A stretch of 25,033 bases of DNA from Clostridia bacterium (GTDB taxonomy: Bacteria; Bacillota; Clostridia; Christensenellales; CAG-138), in contig JAEDJH010000012.1 of the NCBI GenBank assembly GCA_016296415.1, forward strand, positions 1 through 25,033. Direction: 5' to 3'. Positions 6,323 through 12,817 of the stretch are shown piece after piece. The position numbers and the translations under genes were made by a program. Under the pieces are notes generated by a model. It did no database searches. It saw only the letters and a list, made by a program, of their open reading frames with translations, and was not told the DNA's origin. Within the stretch, counting starts at the first letter, position 1. Every line of letters begins with the position of its first letter.

Positions 6323-8618
6323 CATGGGTTTTTGCTTCGGCGTGAGCAGGGCGGTCGATATGGCAAAAAGTGCCGCAATAGCGGGCAAGTCGGTATATAC
6401 GCTTGGACAGCTTATACACAATGCCGACGTTGTGGGAGAGCTTGCTGCACAGGGCATCGTTCCTACGGATGATTTGGAAACGCTCGGCGCAGGAGACAGG
6501 CTTATAATAAGATCGCACGGCGTTTCACCCGACGTCTATGAAAAATGCCGCATCAAGGGAGTGGAGATGGTTGACGCAACCTGCCCGTTTGTTAAGCGTA
6601 TCCACAGGATAGTTAAGGAATATTATGACAAGGGTTACGGTATAATCATTGCGGGCAAGCATGATCATCCCGAGGTCATAGGCATAAACGGCTGGTGCAA
6701 TGACGAAGCGGCGTTTGTGCAGAGTGAGGAGGAGGCAAACAATCTTCCTTATGTCGAGAAAGCGTGCCTCGTTTCACAAACGACGTTTTCTGCGGAGATG
6801 TTCAGGCGCATAGAGCCGATAGTGAAATCAAAATGCGGAGAATGTATATCGTTCAACACTATATGCGATACCACCGAAAAGCGGCAGCGTGAGGCGGAAA
6901 GGATCGCAAAGGAGTGCAGTGTTGTGATAGTAATAGGCGGGCGCAACAGCTCCAATACCGAAAAACTATCAAAAATTTGCGAAAAATTTTGCAAAAAAGT
7001 TCAATACATAGCAAATCCGAGCGAACTTGCTATTGAAAAACTAAATTCTGATGATATAATAGGTGTTGTTGCAGGCGCATCGACGCCGCAACGGATGATT
7101 AGGGAGGTTATAACCATAATGAGCGAATTGGAAAAGACGATGGCTGAATGCCCGAGTGAAGTTGAAGCTGAAGAGGCAGCTACCGTCACAGAACCCGCCG
7201 CAGCGGAGGAGACCGTTGCACCGACTGAAGAACCTGTTGTAGAACCCGAAACGATCGAGGACTCCTTCGAAAAAGCATTCGAAAAGACCTTGGTGCGCAT
7301 CAGAAACGGTCAATTGATTAAAGGTTCAGTTGTTCAGATCGTTGATGGAGAGGTTTGTGTGAACATAGGGTACAAGTCTGATGGGTTCATTCCTAAGGAT
7401 GAGTTTTCACATGATGAAAATGTGAATCCCGCAGACGTGCTCAAGGTTGGTGACACGATCGAGGTAGAAGTTCTTAAGGTAAACGACGGCGAAGGAAACG
7501 TACTTCTTTCCCACAAGAACGTTGAGAACAAGAAGCTTTGGGACAGGCTTATTCAGGACACCGAGGACGAGGGCAAGATCTACGAAGGTATTGCCAAGGA
7601 AGTTGTCAAGGGCGGACTTATTGCTACCATCAACGGCGTAAAAGCCTTTGTACCGGCATCCCAGCTTTCTACCAAGTATGTAGAGAAGATCGAAGATTAC
7701 GTTAAAAAGCCCATAAAGCTTAAGATAATCGAGGTTGATAAGGCCCGCAAGCGCATCGTTGCATCCCACAAGGCGGTTCTCCTTGAGGAAGCAGCAGCAG
7801 CGAAGAAGGAAAAGTTTGCCGCTCTCAAGGCAGGCATGAAGGTAAACGGTATCGTCCGCAGGATCACCGATTACGGTGCATTCGTTGACATCGGCGGCAT
7901 CGACGGTCTTGTACACGTGACCGACGTTGCATGGGGCAGAGTCAAGACCCCCGCAGAGGTTCTCAAGGTCGGTCAGGAGATAGAGGTACTTATCCTCAAT
8001 GTAGATGCAGCCAAGGAAAGAGTATCCCTCGGCTACAAGCAGCTCCAGCCCAAACCCTGGACCATGGCTGCCGAGAAGTACCCTGTCGGTACCATCGTAG
8101 AGGGCAAGGTTGTACGCATTGTCGAGTTCGGCGCATTTGTATCGCTCGAGCCCACGATCGACGGCCTTATCCACATTTCCCACGTCTCCGCAAAGCGCAT
8201 CGGCAAGGTTGAGGACGAAATCAACGTGGGCGATATGGTTCGCTGCAAGGTTCTCGAGGTCAATCCCGAGGCCAAGCGCATCAGCCTCAGCAGAAGGGAC
8301 GTTATCCTTGAGGAGAATCCCGAGATCGCAGAGGAGATCGCAAGGGAAAAGGCAGAGCGTGCCCGCATAGCGGCCGAGCGTGCAGAGCGCCGCAGCCAGC
8401 AGGAGCAGAGGCGCAACAACGGTGAGCATCCCGCTCAGCAGAACGCCCCCGTAGAGCGCCGTGAGCGTCGTGAGCGTCCCGAAGGCGAGCGTGGCGAGCG
8501 CCCCGAGCGTGCAGAGCGTCGTCCGAGACGTGAGGAAGTAGATTATGAGCTTCCGCCGGTTGAAAAAGCAACCACCTCTTTGGCAGATCTGTTCTCCGGC
8601 TTTTCTTCCGAGAACTGA
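6300..8618 (+). CDS. ispH-rpsA: Bifunctional IspH (HMB-PP reductase) - ribosomal protein S1 fusion
   Basis: The 772-residue protein joins two activities. Residues 1-280 are IspH, the [4Fe-4S] enzyme that makes IPP and DMAPP from HMB-PP in the last MEP-pathway step. The cluster ligands are Cys12 (Phe-Cys-Phe-Gly), Cys95 (Thr-Cys-Pro-Phe) and Cys189 (Ile-Cys-Asp-Thr-Thr), with His41, His74, His123 and Glu125 in the active site. Residues about 285-325 are an acidic Ala/Glu/Pro linker. Residues about 338-665 hold four S1 (OB-fold) repeats, with Asp-Tyr-Gly-Ala-Phe-Val and Glu-Phe-Gly-Ala-Phe-Val in the last two. The tail (680-750) is Arg/Glu-rich and probably disordered. Translation starts at TTG 6300, with GGAGGAG at 6289-6295. 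The fusion is known in Clostridia. The S1 half favours ATC and CGC/CGT, whereas the ispH half uses many ATA and AGG codons. An internal promoter and start (7033-7121) could give free S1. Terminator follows at 8665. Confidence 0.93.
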   Translation: MKVISADNMGFCFGVSRAVDMAKSAAIAGKSVYTLGQLIHNADVVGELAAQGIVPTDDLETLGAGDRLIIRSHGVSPDVYEKCRIKGVEMVDATCPFVKRIHRIVKEYYDKGYGIIIAGKHDHPEVIGINGWCNDEAAFVQSEEEANNLPYVEKACLVSQTTFSAEMFRRIEPIVKSKCGECISFNTICDTTEKRQREAERIAKECSVVIVIGGRNSSNTEKLSKICEKFCKKVQYIANPSELAIEKLNSDDIIGVVAGASTPQRMIREVITIMSELEKTMAECPSEVEAEEAATVTEPAAAEETVAPTEEPVVEPETIEDSFEKAFEKTLVRIRNGQLIKGSVVQIVDGEVCVNIGYKSDGFIPKDEFSHDENVNPADVLKVGDTIEVEVLKVNDGEGNVLLSHKNVENKKLWDRLIQDTEDEGKIYEGIAKEVVKGGLIATINGVKAFVPASQLSTKYVEKIEDYVKKPIKLKIIEVDKARKRIVASHKAVLLEEAAAAKKEKFAALKAGMKVNGIVRRITDYGAFVDIGGIDGLVHVTDVAWGRVKTPAEVLKVGQEIEVLILNVDAAKERVSLGYKQLQPKPWTMAAEKYPVGTIVEGKVVRIVEFGAFVSLEPTIDGLIHISHVSAKRIGKVEDEINVGDMVRCKVLEVNPEAKRISLSRRDVILEENPEIAEEIAREKAERARIAAERAERRSQQEQRRNNGEHPAQQNAPVERRERRERPEGERGERPERAERRPRREEVDYELPPVEKATTSLADLFSGFSSEN
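7033..7060 (+). promoter_or_regulatory. Internal sigma-A promoter at the ispH/rpsA domain boundary
   Basis: TTGAAA (7033-7038), a 16-nt spacer and perfect TATAAT (7055-7060) with TG at 7052-7053 (extended -10 TGATATAAT). The sequence upstream (about 6965-7020) is rich in A and T runs and could act as an UP element. It lies inside the last part of the ispH reading frame, and a transcript from near 7067 would encode only the S1 half. A match this good inside a coding region is unusual, but activity is inferred. Confidence 0.6.
7068..7092 (+). promoter_or_regulatory. Hairpin at the predicted 5' end of the internal rpsA transcript
   Basis: GTTGC (7068-7072), a bulged A, GGCG (7074-7077), the loop CATCGA, CGCC (7084-7087) and GCAAC (7088-7092) form a 9-bp stem. 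It begins within a base or two of the start point expected from the promoter at 7033-7060. A 5'-terminal stem can protect mRNA or act as a regulatory leader. The same bases encode a conserved IspH segment (Ala-Gly-Ala-Ser-Thr-Pro), so the pairing may be a by-product of coding. Confidence 0.35.
7101..7121 (+). promoter_or_regulatory. Internal ribosome binding site and ATG for free S1
   Basis: AGGGAGG (7101-7107) precedes an in-frame ATG (7119-7121) by 11 nt. Starting at this Met274 would give a 499-residue protein made of the acidic linker, four S1 domains and the tail. The position is precisely at the IspH/S1 junction and downstream of the internal promoter. The spacing is slightly longer than ideal. 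Confidence 0.45.
8454..8518 (+). repeat. GAGCG-rich low-complexity tract in the S1 C-terminal tail
   Basis: Seven copies of GAGCG, mostly as GAGCGT or GAGCGC, occur in 65 bp and encode Glu-Arg repeats near residues 719-740 of the fusion protein. Such Arg/Glu-rich tails are common at the end of S1 proteins in this group. The tract could change length by slippage between strains. Confidence 0.7.
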
Positions 8619-8664
8619 TAAGGAAATATTGAGAAATAACTGAGTTTTCTCATAAGTGACACAG

Positions 8665-8698
8665 ACAGCGGCACGGTAACACGGGTCGCTGTTTTTTA
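8665..8698 (+). terminator. Rho-independent terminator after ispH-rpsA
   Basis: ACAGCGGC (8665-8672) pairs with GGTCGCTGT-side bases (8685-8692), with one G-U pair, around a 12-nt loop. A run of six T follows (8692-8697). It lies 47 nt after the TGA of the fusion gene and closes the operon that begins at 2978. The remaining intergenic bases to 8774 include a small GCGGT-TTTT-ACCGC stem (8707-8720) and no convincing promoter. Confidence 0.8.
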
Positions 8699-8774
8699 TT
8701 AAACGGGCGGTTTTTACCGCATACCTCTGCCTAATGCTGAACAGACTAATTGATTATAGGAAGGGGAACGTGAT

Positions 8775-9347
8775 ATGACTTTCAGCGTTTTGTGCTATTT
8801 ATGCGCTGCAGTATGCGGCATCACCGATATAACGGCAGGCAGTCTGAGGAAAAGGGACGTAACCATTTTCGGGAACACCTTTTTTTGCATTTTCATGATT
8901 ATAATGGGACTTTTTGAAGTGAGTCCGTGCAGGGAGGTAATTGTAAATCCGGCTATAGTCATGAGTCCCTTCTGTTATATGCTTATCGACAAATCCGTTC
9001 TGACGGTGAAGCAAAACATAATAGTGCCTTTATCCGTATTTTTGATAACGGCAGGTCTGTTTCGTTTTGGTATTGACGGCGGCATAACGGTGTTTTTGTA
9101 CGCTATGATATGCATACCGGCTGCACTTATAATGAAAAATCCCTTCTTTTCCATTCTTATAGTACCCGTATTTTCCGAAATAGTTGTTTGCGGCATGGAG
9201 CTTATAATGGGCGGATACACGTTTTTGGAGCTTTCCGACGATGTTATCGGAGCGATGCAGGGAGTTGGCATGCTGACGGCGTCGGTAATTCAGACGGCAA
9301 AGATCACTGTGCTGAAAGCATTTAAAAGAAAGCCCGTCCGGGAATAA
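8775..9347 (+). CDS. Polytopic membrane protein of unknown function upstream of spoIIIAA
   Basis: I do not recognise this 190-residue protein. It is strongly hydrophobic, with about six or seven likely membrane segments (near 3-20, 31-48, 57-72, 80-98, 103-120, 124-146 and 158-172) and a short basic C-terminus (Lys-Arg-Lys-Pro). No catalytic motif stands out. Acidic residues in or near membrane segments include Asp18 and Glu135. AGGAAGGGG (8759-8767) precedes the ATG by 7 nt. A terminator separates it from ispH-rpsA, and it ends only 62 nt before spoIIIAA on the same strand, so it may be expressed with the spoIIIA operon and act in sporulation. That role is inferred from position alone. A transporter or an unlinked housekeeping membrane protein is equally possible. 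Confidence 0.8.
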   Translation: MTFSVLCYLCAAVCGITDITAGSLRKRDVTIFGNTFFCIFMIIMGLFEVSPCREVIVNPAIVMSPFCYMLIDKSVLTVKQNIIVPLSVFLITAGLFRFGIDGGITVFLYAMICIPAALIMKNPFFSILIVPVFSEIVVCGMELIMGGYTFLELSDDVIGAMQGVGMLTASVIQTAKITVLKAFKRKPVRE

Positions 9348-9361
9348 ATGCACATCGGGTA

Positions 9362-9388
9362 ATACCGAAAGGGGCATGTACATAGAAT
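9362..9388 (+). promoter_or_regulatory. Candidate sigma-E promoter of spoIIIAA
   Basis: ATA (9362-9364), a 16-nt spacer and CATAGAAT (9381-9388) match the Bacillus subtilis sigma-E pattern (ATA, 16-18 nt, CATACAnT) with one clear mismatch in the -10. In B. subtilis the spoIIIA operon is transcribed by sigma-E in the mother cell. The start would be near 9394-9395, giving a very short leader with AGGAGG at 9397-9402. Short motifs like this occur by chance. Confidence 0.38.
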
Positions 9389-9419
9389 GGTTAATGAGGA
9401 GGATAAGCCATGTACATGC
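9374..9419 (+). promoter_or_regulatory. Inverted repeat that can bury the spoIIIAA start codon
   Basis: GCATGTACAT (9374-9383) and ATGTACATGC (9410-9419) are a perfect 10-bp inverted repeat. The right arm contains the spoIIIAA ATG (9410-9412), and the Shine-Dalgarno (9397-9402) lies in the 26-nt loop. RNA reading in from upstream could form the stem. RNA starting near 9394 would lack the left arm. Each arm also contains the palindrome TGTACA, so a DNA-binding site is an alternative. Confidence 0.5.
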
Positions 9420-10327
9420 AGACAGAGTGGAAGCCGTTGGAGGCTGTATTGAATATCCTGCCGCAAGGGCTGAGAGATATGGTGACGGATACGCAAGGGC
9501 TGGAGGAGATACGCCTTCGCAGCAATATGCCCGTACAGCTTATCTATGCCCACGGGGAAAGGCAGATTGACTATCGTTTTTCCGACTCCGAGTGCGAAAG
9601 CTTTCTTATGGAGATATGTTCGTATTCCGTATATGCACACGAGGAGGAGCTGAAACGGGGCTTTATTTCTCATAACGGCTGCAGGATAGGGCTTGCAGGT
9701 AAAGCTGTTTTGAAAAACGGGGCCGTTGAAAGGCTTTTGCCTATAACGGGATTCAATATAAGGATACCCGGACATCTGTACGGCGCATCGAAAAAAGTAT
9801 TGAAGCACTTCCTGAATGCCGAGGGAAATCCCGTATCGACGCTTATCGTGTCGCCTCCGGGGGTGGGAAAAACAACCCTGCTTCGTGATTTGGCATATTG
9901 CTTTTCGGAGGGTAAATCGGTCGCACGTCCGCACAAGATTGTGATAATAGATGAAAGAAACGAAATACAGGGAACGGGCGAGGGAAACGCAGGCTTTTTT
10001 GTCGGAAGCAGAACCGACACCATTAGCGACTGTCCGAAGGCGGTCGGGATGCTGATGGCGATAAGGTCGCTGTCGCCGGAAATACTTATAACCGATGAGA
10101 TAGGCGGCGACAAGGATACTGAGGCGATACTGGAGGCGGCTAACTGCGGTATAACGGTGCTTGCGTCCGTTCACGGCGGCAGCATAGCGCAAATAAAGCG
10201 CAGACCTTCGATAAAAAGACTCATGGACAATGCCGCCTTTGAGCGCTATGCGGTGATAGCGAGAAACAGAGAAGGTATTTACATAAAAGAGCTTTGCGGC
10301 GGCGATTTGCCTTTAGTCTATGATTAA
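9410..10327 (+). CDS. spoIIIAA: Stage III sporulation protein AA (secretion-type ATPase)
   Basis: SpoIIIAA is the cytoplasmic ATPase of the SpoIIIA-SpoIIQ channel that links mother cell and forespore. It resembles the ATPases of type II/IV secretion systems. The 305-residue product has Walker A Ser-Pro-Pro-Gly-Val-Gly-Lys-Thr-Thr (148-156) and Walker B-like Lys-Ile-Val-Ile-Ile-Asp-Glu-Arg-Asn-Glu (about 176-185). A Thr-Asp-Glu-Ile-Gly-Gly motif and a Ser-Val-His-Gly segment follow, as in the family. There are no membrane segments. AGGAGG sits 7 nt upstream of the ATG; a second ATG lies two codons later. The start codon is inside an inverted repeat (9374-9419). It is the first gene of the spoIIIA operon and overlaps spoIIIAB by 8 nt. 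Confidence 0.95.
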   Translation: MYMQTEWKPLEAVLNILPQGLRDMVTDTQGLEEIRLRSNMPVQLIYAHGERQIDYRFSDSECESFLMEICSYSVYAHEEELKRGFISHNGCRIGLAGKAVLKNGAVERLLPITGFNIRIPGHLYGASKKVLKHFLNAEGNPVSTLIVSPPGVGKTTLLRDLAYCFSEGKSVARPHKIVIIDERNEIQGTGEGNAGFFVGSRTDTISDCPKAVGMLMAIRSLSPEILITDEIGGDKDTEAILEAANCGITVLASVHGGSIAQIKRRPSIKRLMDNAAFERYAVIARNREGIYIKELCGGDLPLVYD

Positions 10328-10802
10328 GTATCTGTGTATTGCGATATTGTTCTTTGTCTGTGCCTTCGGCGGAATAAGGTTTTCCAAAAGTCGGCTTGTT
10401 ATCCTTGAAAAGACGGAATCGCTTATTTACGATATAAAGCTCATGCGTGACCGCCTTGCTTATTCGGCGGCACCGGTGAGGACTCTGCTGTGCGGAAATG
10501 GCTATAAAAATTCGGATATATGGGGCTTAGCCGCACACGGGGTGTCGGGAAACGTATCGGCGGCATGGAAACAAATGCGAAGCGAGATGTGCTTTGACGC
10601 ATCGGTTTTGCTGATACTTGATGACTTTTTTGAAACGCTGGGGGCGAGTGGGATGGAGAATCAACTCAAAAATATGGATATGACGCTCAAAAGGCTTGAG
10701 GAAGCGCTCAAACTGCTGGAGCCGGCTATGAAGCAAAAGGCGAAGCTGTACCGTTCGCTCGGGGTATTGCTCGGCTTTGCCGTTTCGATACTGATGCTTT
10801 AA
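10320..10802 (+). CDS. spoIIIAB: Stage III sporulation protein AB
   Basis: SpoIIIAB is a small membrane protein of the SpoIIIA channel, related to the GspF-type platform proteins of secretion systems. The 160-residue product has an N-terminal membrane segment (about 3-18) and a C-terminal one (about 144-160). The middle is helical and amphipathic, rich in Lys, Glu and Leu, as in the family (about 170 residues). The family-type Arg-Phe-Ser-Lys-Ser-Arg follows the first membrane segment. It overlaps spoIIIAA by 8 nt. Identity rests on this architecture and on its place between spoIIIAA and spoIIIAC. Confidence 0.9.
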   Translation: MIKYLCIAILFFVCAFGGIRFSKSRLVILEKTESLIYDIKLMRDRLAYSAAPVRTLLCGNGYKNSDIWGLAAHGVSGNVSAAWKQMRSEMCFDASVLLILDDFFETLGASGMENQLKNMDMTLKRLEEALKLLEPAMKQKAKLYRSLGVLLGFAVSILML

Positions 10803-10859
10803 CGGCGTGTGCCTGAAAACGGTATAAAATTACACTCGGGGCGGGGAAAGGATGAAACG

Positions 10860-11057
10860 ATGGGTATAGAGCTTATTCTTAAAATTGCAGGCATTGGGAT
10901 ACTTGTGGCGGTTGCGTGCCAGCTTTTGAAGCAGACGGGACGGGACGATATAGCGATGATAACCGCACTTGCCGGAATAGTCATCGCACTGATGATGGTC
11001 GTCAACCAGATAGGCTCGCTTTTGAGCAGTGTGTCGTCGATTTTCGGGCTGTACTGA
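10860..11057 (+). CDS. spoIIIAC: Stage III sporulation protein AC
   Basis: A 65-residue protein with two membrane segments, the standard size and form for SpoIIIAC, an inner-membrane part of the SpoIIIA channel. The helices lie near residues 6-21 and 33-49, joined by a polar loop with Lys-Gln-Thr-Gly-Arg-Asp-Asp. The reading frame is open from 10809, but the ATG at 10860 has a GAAAGGA Shine-Dalgarno a few bases upstream and gives the usual family start. It ends 1 nt before the spoIIIAD start. Confidence 0.92.
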   Translation: MGIELILKIAGIGILVAVACQLLKQTGRDDIAMITALAGIVIALMMVVNQIGSLLSSVSSIFGLY

Positions 11058-11058
11058 T

Positions 11059-11454
11059 ATGATGCTGAAGATAATCGGAATAAGCCTGGTTGCCGTAATA
11101 TTGATTTTACTGCTGAAAAGGCAAAGACCCGATATTGCACTGCTTATAAGTATTGCCTGCGGAGGCGCAATACTTTTGCTGATCGTCGGGGAGGTGGGGG
11201 ATGTGCTTGGCATGATTAAAAGCACAGCGAACAAATACGGAATGGACACGGAGTTCATACCTATGATAATCAAGGTTATCGGGGTGGCATACACGGCTCA
11301 GCTTGCATCCCAACTTTGCAGCGATGCGGGGGAGGGCGCAATAGGCGCAAAAATCGAGCTTGGCGCAAGAATAGCCATACTCGCCATCGCTCTGCCCACG
11401 GCGTTTAAGATAATAGAGGTAATTATGGCGCTGATGCCGATGGGCGTCGCATGA
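11059..11454 (+). CDS. spoIIIAD: Stage III sporulation protein AD
   Basis: SpoIIIAD is a polytopic membrane component of the mother-cell side of the channel. The 131-residue product has hydrophobic segments near residues 4-20, 30-50, 70-88 and 98-118, and the typical start Met-Met-Leu-Lys-Ile-Ile-Gly-Ile. The reading frame is open further upstream (to 11029), but the ATG at 11059 or the next ATG at 11062 fits the family. There is no clear Shine-Dalgarno, so it probably relies on translational coupling to spoIIIAC. It overlaps spoIIIAE by 4 nt (ATGA). Confidence 0.92.
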   Translation: MMLKIIGISLVAVILILLLKRQRPDIALLISIACGGAILLLIVGEVGDVLGMIKSTANKYGMDTEFIPMIIKVIGVAYTAQLASQLCSDAGEGAIGAKIELGARIAILAIALPTAFKIIEVIMALMPMGVA

Positions 11455-12632
11455 ATAGGCGTGCAAAAGCAGTGTTGGTGATGGCGGCGGTGCTGATACT
11501 GTCGCTGCCGATGAGCGTGCTTGCATTGCCCGAGGAGGAAGTCGTTGATTCGGACATAGAAAAGGAATTTAAACTTCAGCTTTCAAACAGCGATTTTTCT
11601 TCATGGGAACAGATATACTACGACTCGGGCTGTTACGAGCTGTTCGACGGCATGACGCTTGTGCAGGCGATAGAAAAAATTGCCGTGTCGGGCATAGCTC
11701 CAAACGGTGATAACATAATCGAGGGCGCAGTCGAAAAGGTAAAAAGCGGACTCAGGGACAGCCTCGGTATCATACTTTTGATAGTGGTTACCGCACTTCT
11801 GGGCTCGCTTGCGGCGACAGCGATAAACGGCAGAAAAAACGGCGGAACTGCGGAAATAATCGAGCTTATATGCAACGAATCGGTGGCGCTGACGCTGGTG
11901 TATGTGCTGGCAAAAAATGCGGCAACGGCAAGAAATGCCGTTCAAAGCCTCTGCAGCATAAACGAGCTTGTTACGCCGGTAATGTCGGTTTTGCTGACGG
12001 CGGCGGGGAGTGCCGAAGCAGGAAGCATTATGAGTCCGGCGATGCTGTTTTTGGGAACGGGCGTCATTGAGGTTATATGCAATGTAATAATTCCGATAGT
12101 GATCTCAGGGGGTATCGTTGCGATTGCCGACGGCATAACCGCAAGGACGAAGCTGACAGGGCTTTATCGTCTGAGCAAGGATGCGGCAAAGTGGATATTG
12201 GGGCTTATATTTACGGTATATATAGGCGTACTGTCCGTTTCGGGTGTAAGCATGGGTACGATAAACGGCTTCTCGCTCCGAACGGCGAGGTTCGCGCTTG
12301 ACAAGCTGATCCCCGTTGTGGGAGGAATGATTTCGGGGACGGTCGAAACGGCGCTTGGATGTACGATGGTAATAAAAAACAGCGCGGGAATTGCCTCGAT
12401 TTTGATTGTGCTCTATTCGGTGACAAAGCCCATAATCGAGATAGTTGCGGCCGTTTTCACCCTGCGGATAGCCGCCGCCTGCTGTGAGCCGGTGGCGAAC
12501 GACAGGATACCAAGGATGCTGCTGGCGGTTGCCGACGTTATGACCTATCTGTTTGCGGCGATAGTGGGAACAGCGGTGATGTTTATAATTTCGGTTGGAA
12601 TAATTATAGGCACGGGGAGAGTATATATATGA
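11451..12632 (+). CDS. spoIIIAE: Stage III sporulation protein AE
   Basis: SpoIIIAE is the largest membrane component of the SpoIIIA channel. The 393-residue product starts with a signal-type segment (Arg-Arg then a hydrophobic stretch 8-26). A polar region of about 70 residues follows, and then a series of hydrophobic helices from about residue 100 to the C-terminus, as in the family. The conserved region around Gly-Ile-Val-Ala-Ile-Ala-Asp-Gly (about 220-228) is present. It overlaps spoIIIAD by 4 nt. Its 3' end lies 10 nt before the start of the shortened spoIIIAF. Length is close to that of B. subtilis SpoIIIAE. Confidence 0.93.
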   Translation: MNRRAKAVLVMAAVLILSLPMSVLALPEEEVVDSDIEKEFKLQLSNSDFSSWEQIYYDSGCYELFDGMTLVQAIEKIAVSGIAPNGDNIIEGAVEKVKSGLRDSLGIILLIVVTALLGSLAATAINGRKNGGTAEIIELICNESVALTLVYVLAKNAATARNAVQSLCSINELVTPVMSVLLTAAGSAEAGSIMSPAMLFLGTGVIEVICNVIIPIVISGGIVAIADGITARTKLTGLYRLSKDAAKWILGLIFTVYIGVLSVSGVSMGTINGFSLRTARFALDKLIPVVGGMISGTVETALGCTMVIKNSAGIASILIVLYSVTKPIIEIVAAVFTLRIAAACCEPVANDRIPRMLLAVADVMTYLFAAIVGTAVMFIISVGIIIGTGRVYI

Positions 12633-12642
12633 GGAAAAGAGT

Positions 12643-12807
12643 ATGGAAGTTTATGCGTTTGCGGTGAGGGTATGCGCTGTTTCGATAATCGGCATGCTGC
12701 TTGAATATCTCATGCCGGAGGGGCGGCTGAAATCCGGCGTGGAAAAGGCGGTTGGTCTGGCGGTGCTGTGGACGATAGCCGAGCCGGTGATTGCTTTTAT
12801 ATCATAA
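12643..12807 (+). CDS. spoIIIAF: Minimal stage III sporulation protein AF lacking the ring domain
   Basis: This 54-residue reading frame sits exactly where spoIIIAF belongs. It has two hydrophobic segments (about 5-20 and 36-52) joined by a short loop with Met-Pro-Glu-Gly-Arg-Leu-Lys-Ser. The pattern follows the first 55 or so residues of SpoIIIAF, in which two membrane helices are joined by a Leu-Pro-containing loop and end in a Thr-Pro/Glu-Pro segment. B. subtilis SpoIIIAF is about 206 residues and has a soluble ring-building domain after these helices; that domain is absent. GAGGAAAAG at 12631-12639 precedes the ATG at good distance. A natural TAA ends it, and spoIIIAG begins 10 nt later, so no remnant of the missing domain fits downstream. 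It looks like a shortened gene rather than a frameshift, but a sequence error cannot be excluded. Confidence 0.82.
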   Translation: MEVYAFAVRVCAVSIIGMLLEYLMPEGRLKSGVEKAVGLAVLWTIAEPVIAFIS

Positions 12808-12817
12808 GGGGGCGATT

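Noticed and set aside
7407..8429. Long open frame on the minus strand opposite the S1 half (340 codons)
   Set aside because: It lies opposite a conserved, codon-biased S1 gene. Its length follows from the GC-rich third positions of the real gene, and it has no recognisable domain or Shine-Dalgarno.
8699..8774. Promoter for the unknown membrane protein
   Set aside because: CATACCTC at 8720-8727 resembles a sigma-E -10, but no -35 lies at the right spacing, and no sigma-A pair is present.
9290..10192. 300-codon minus-strand open frame opposite spoIIIAA
   Set aside because: Shadow of spoIIIAA; the product has no family features, and it begins inside a conserved ATPase gene.
12629..12667. Alternative start of spoIIIAF at ATG 12629
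   Set aside because: That frame stops after 12 codons. The ATG at 12643 is in the frame with the two membrane helices.
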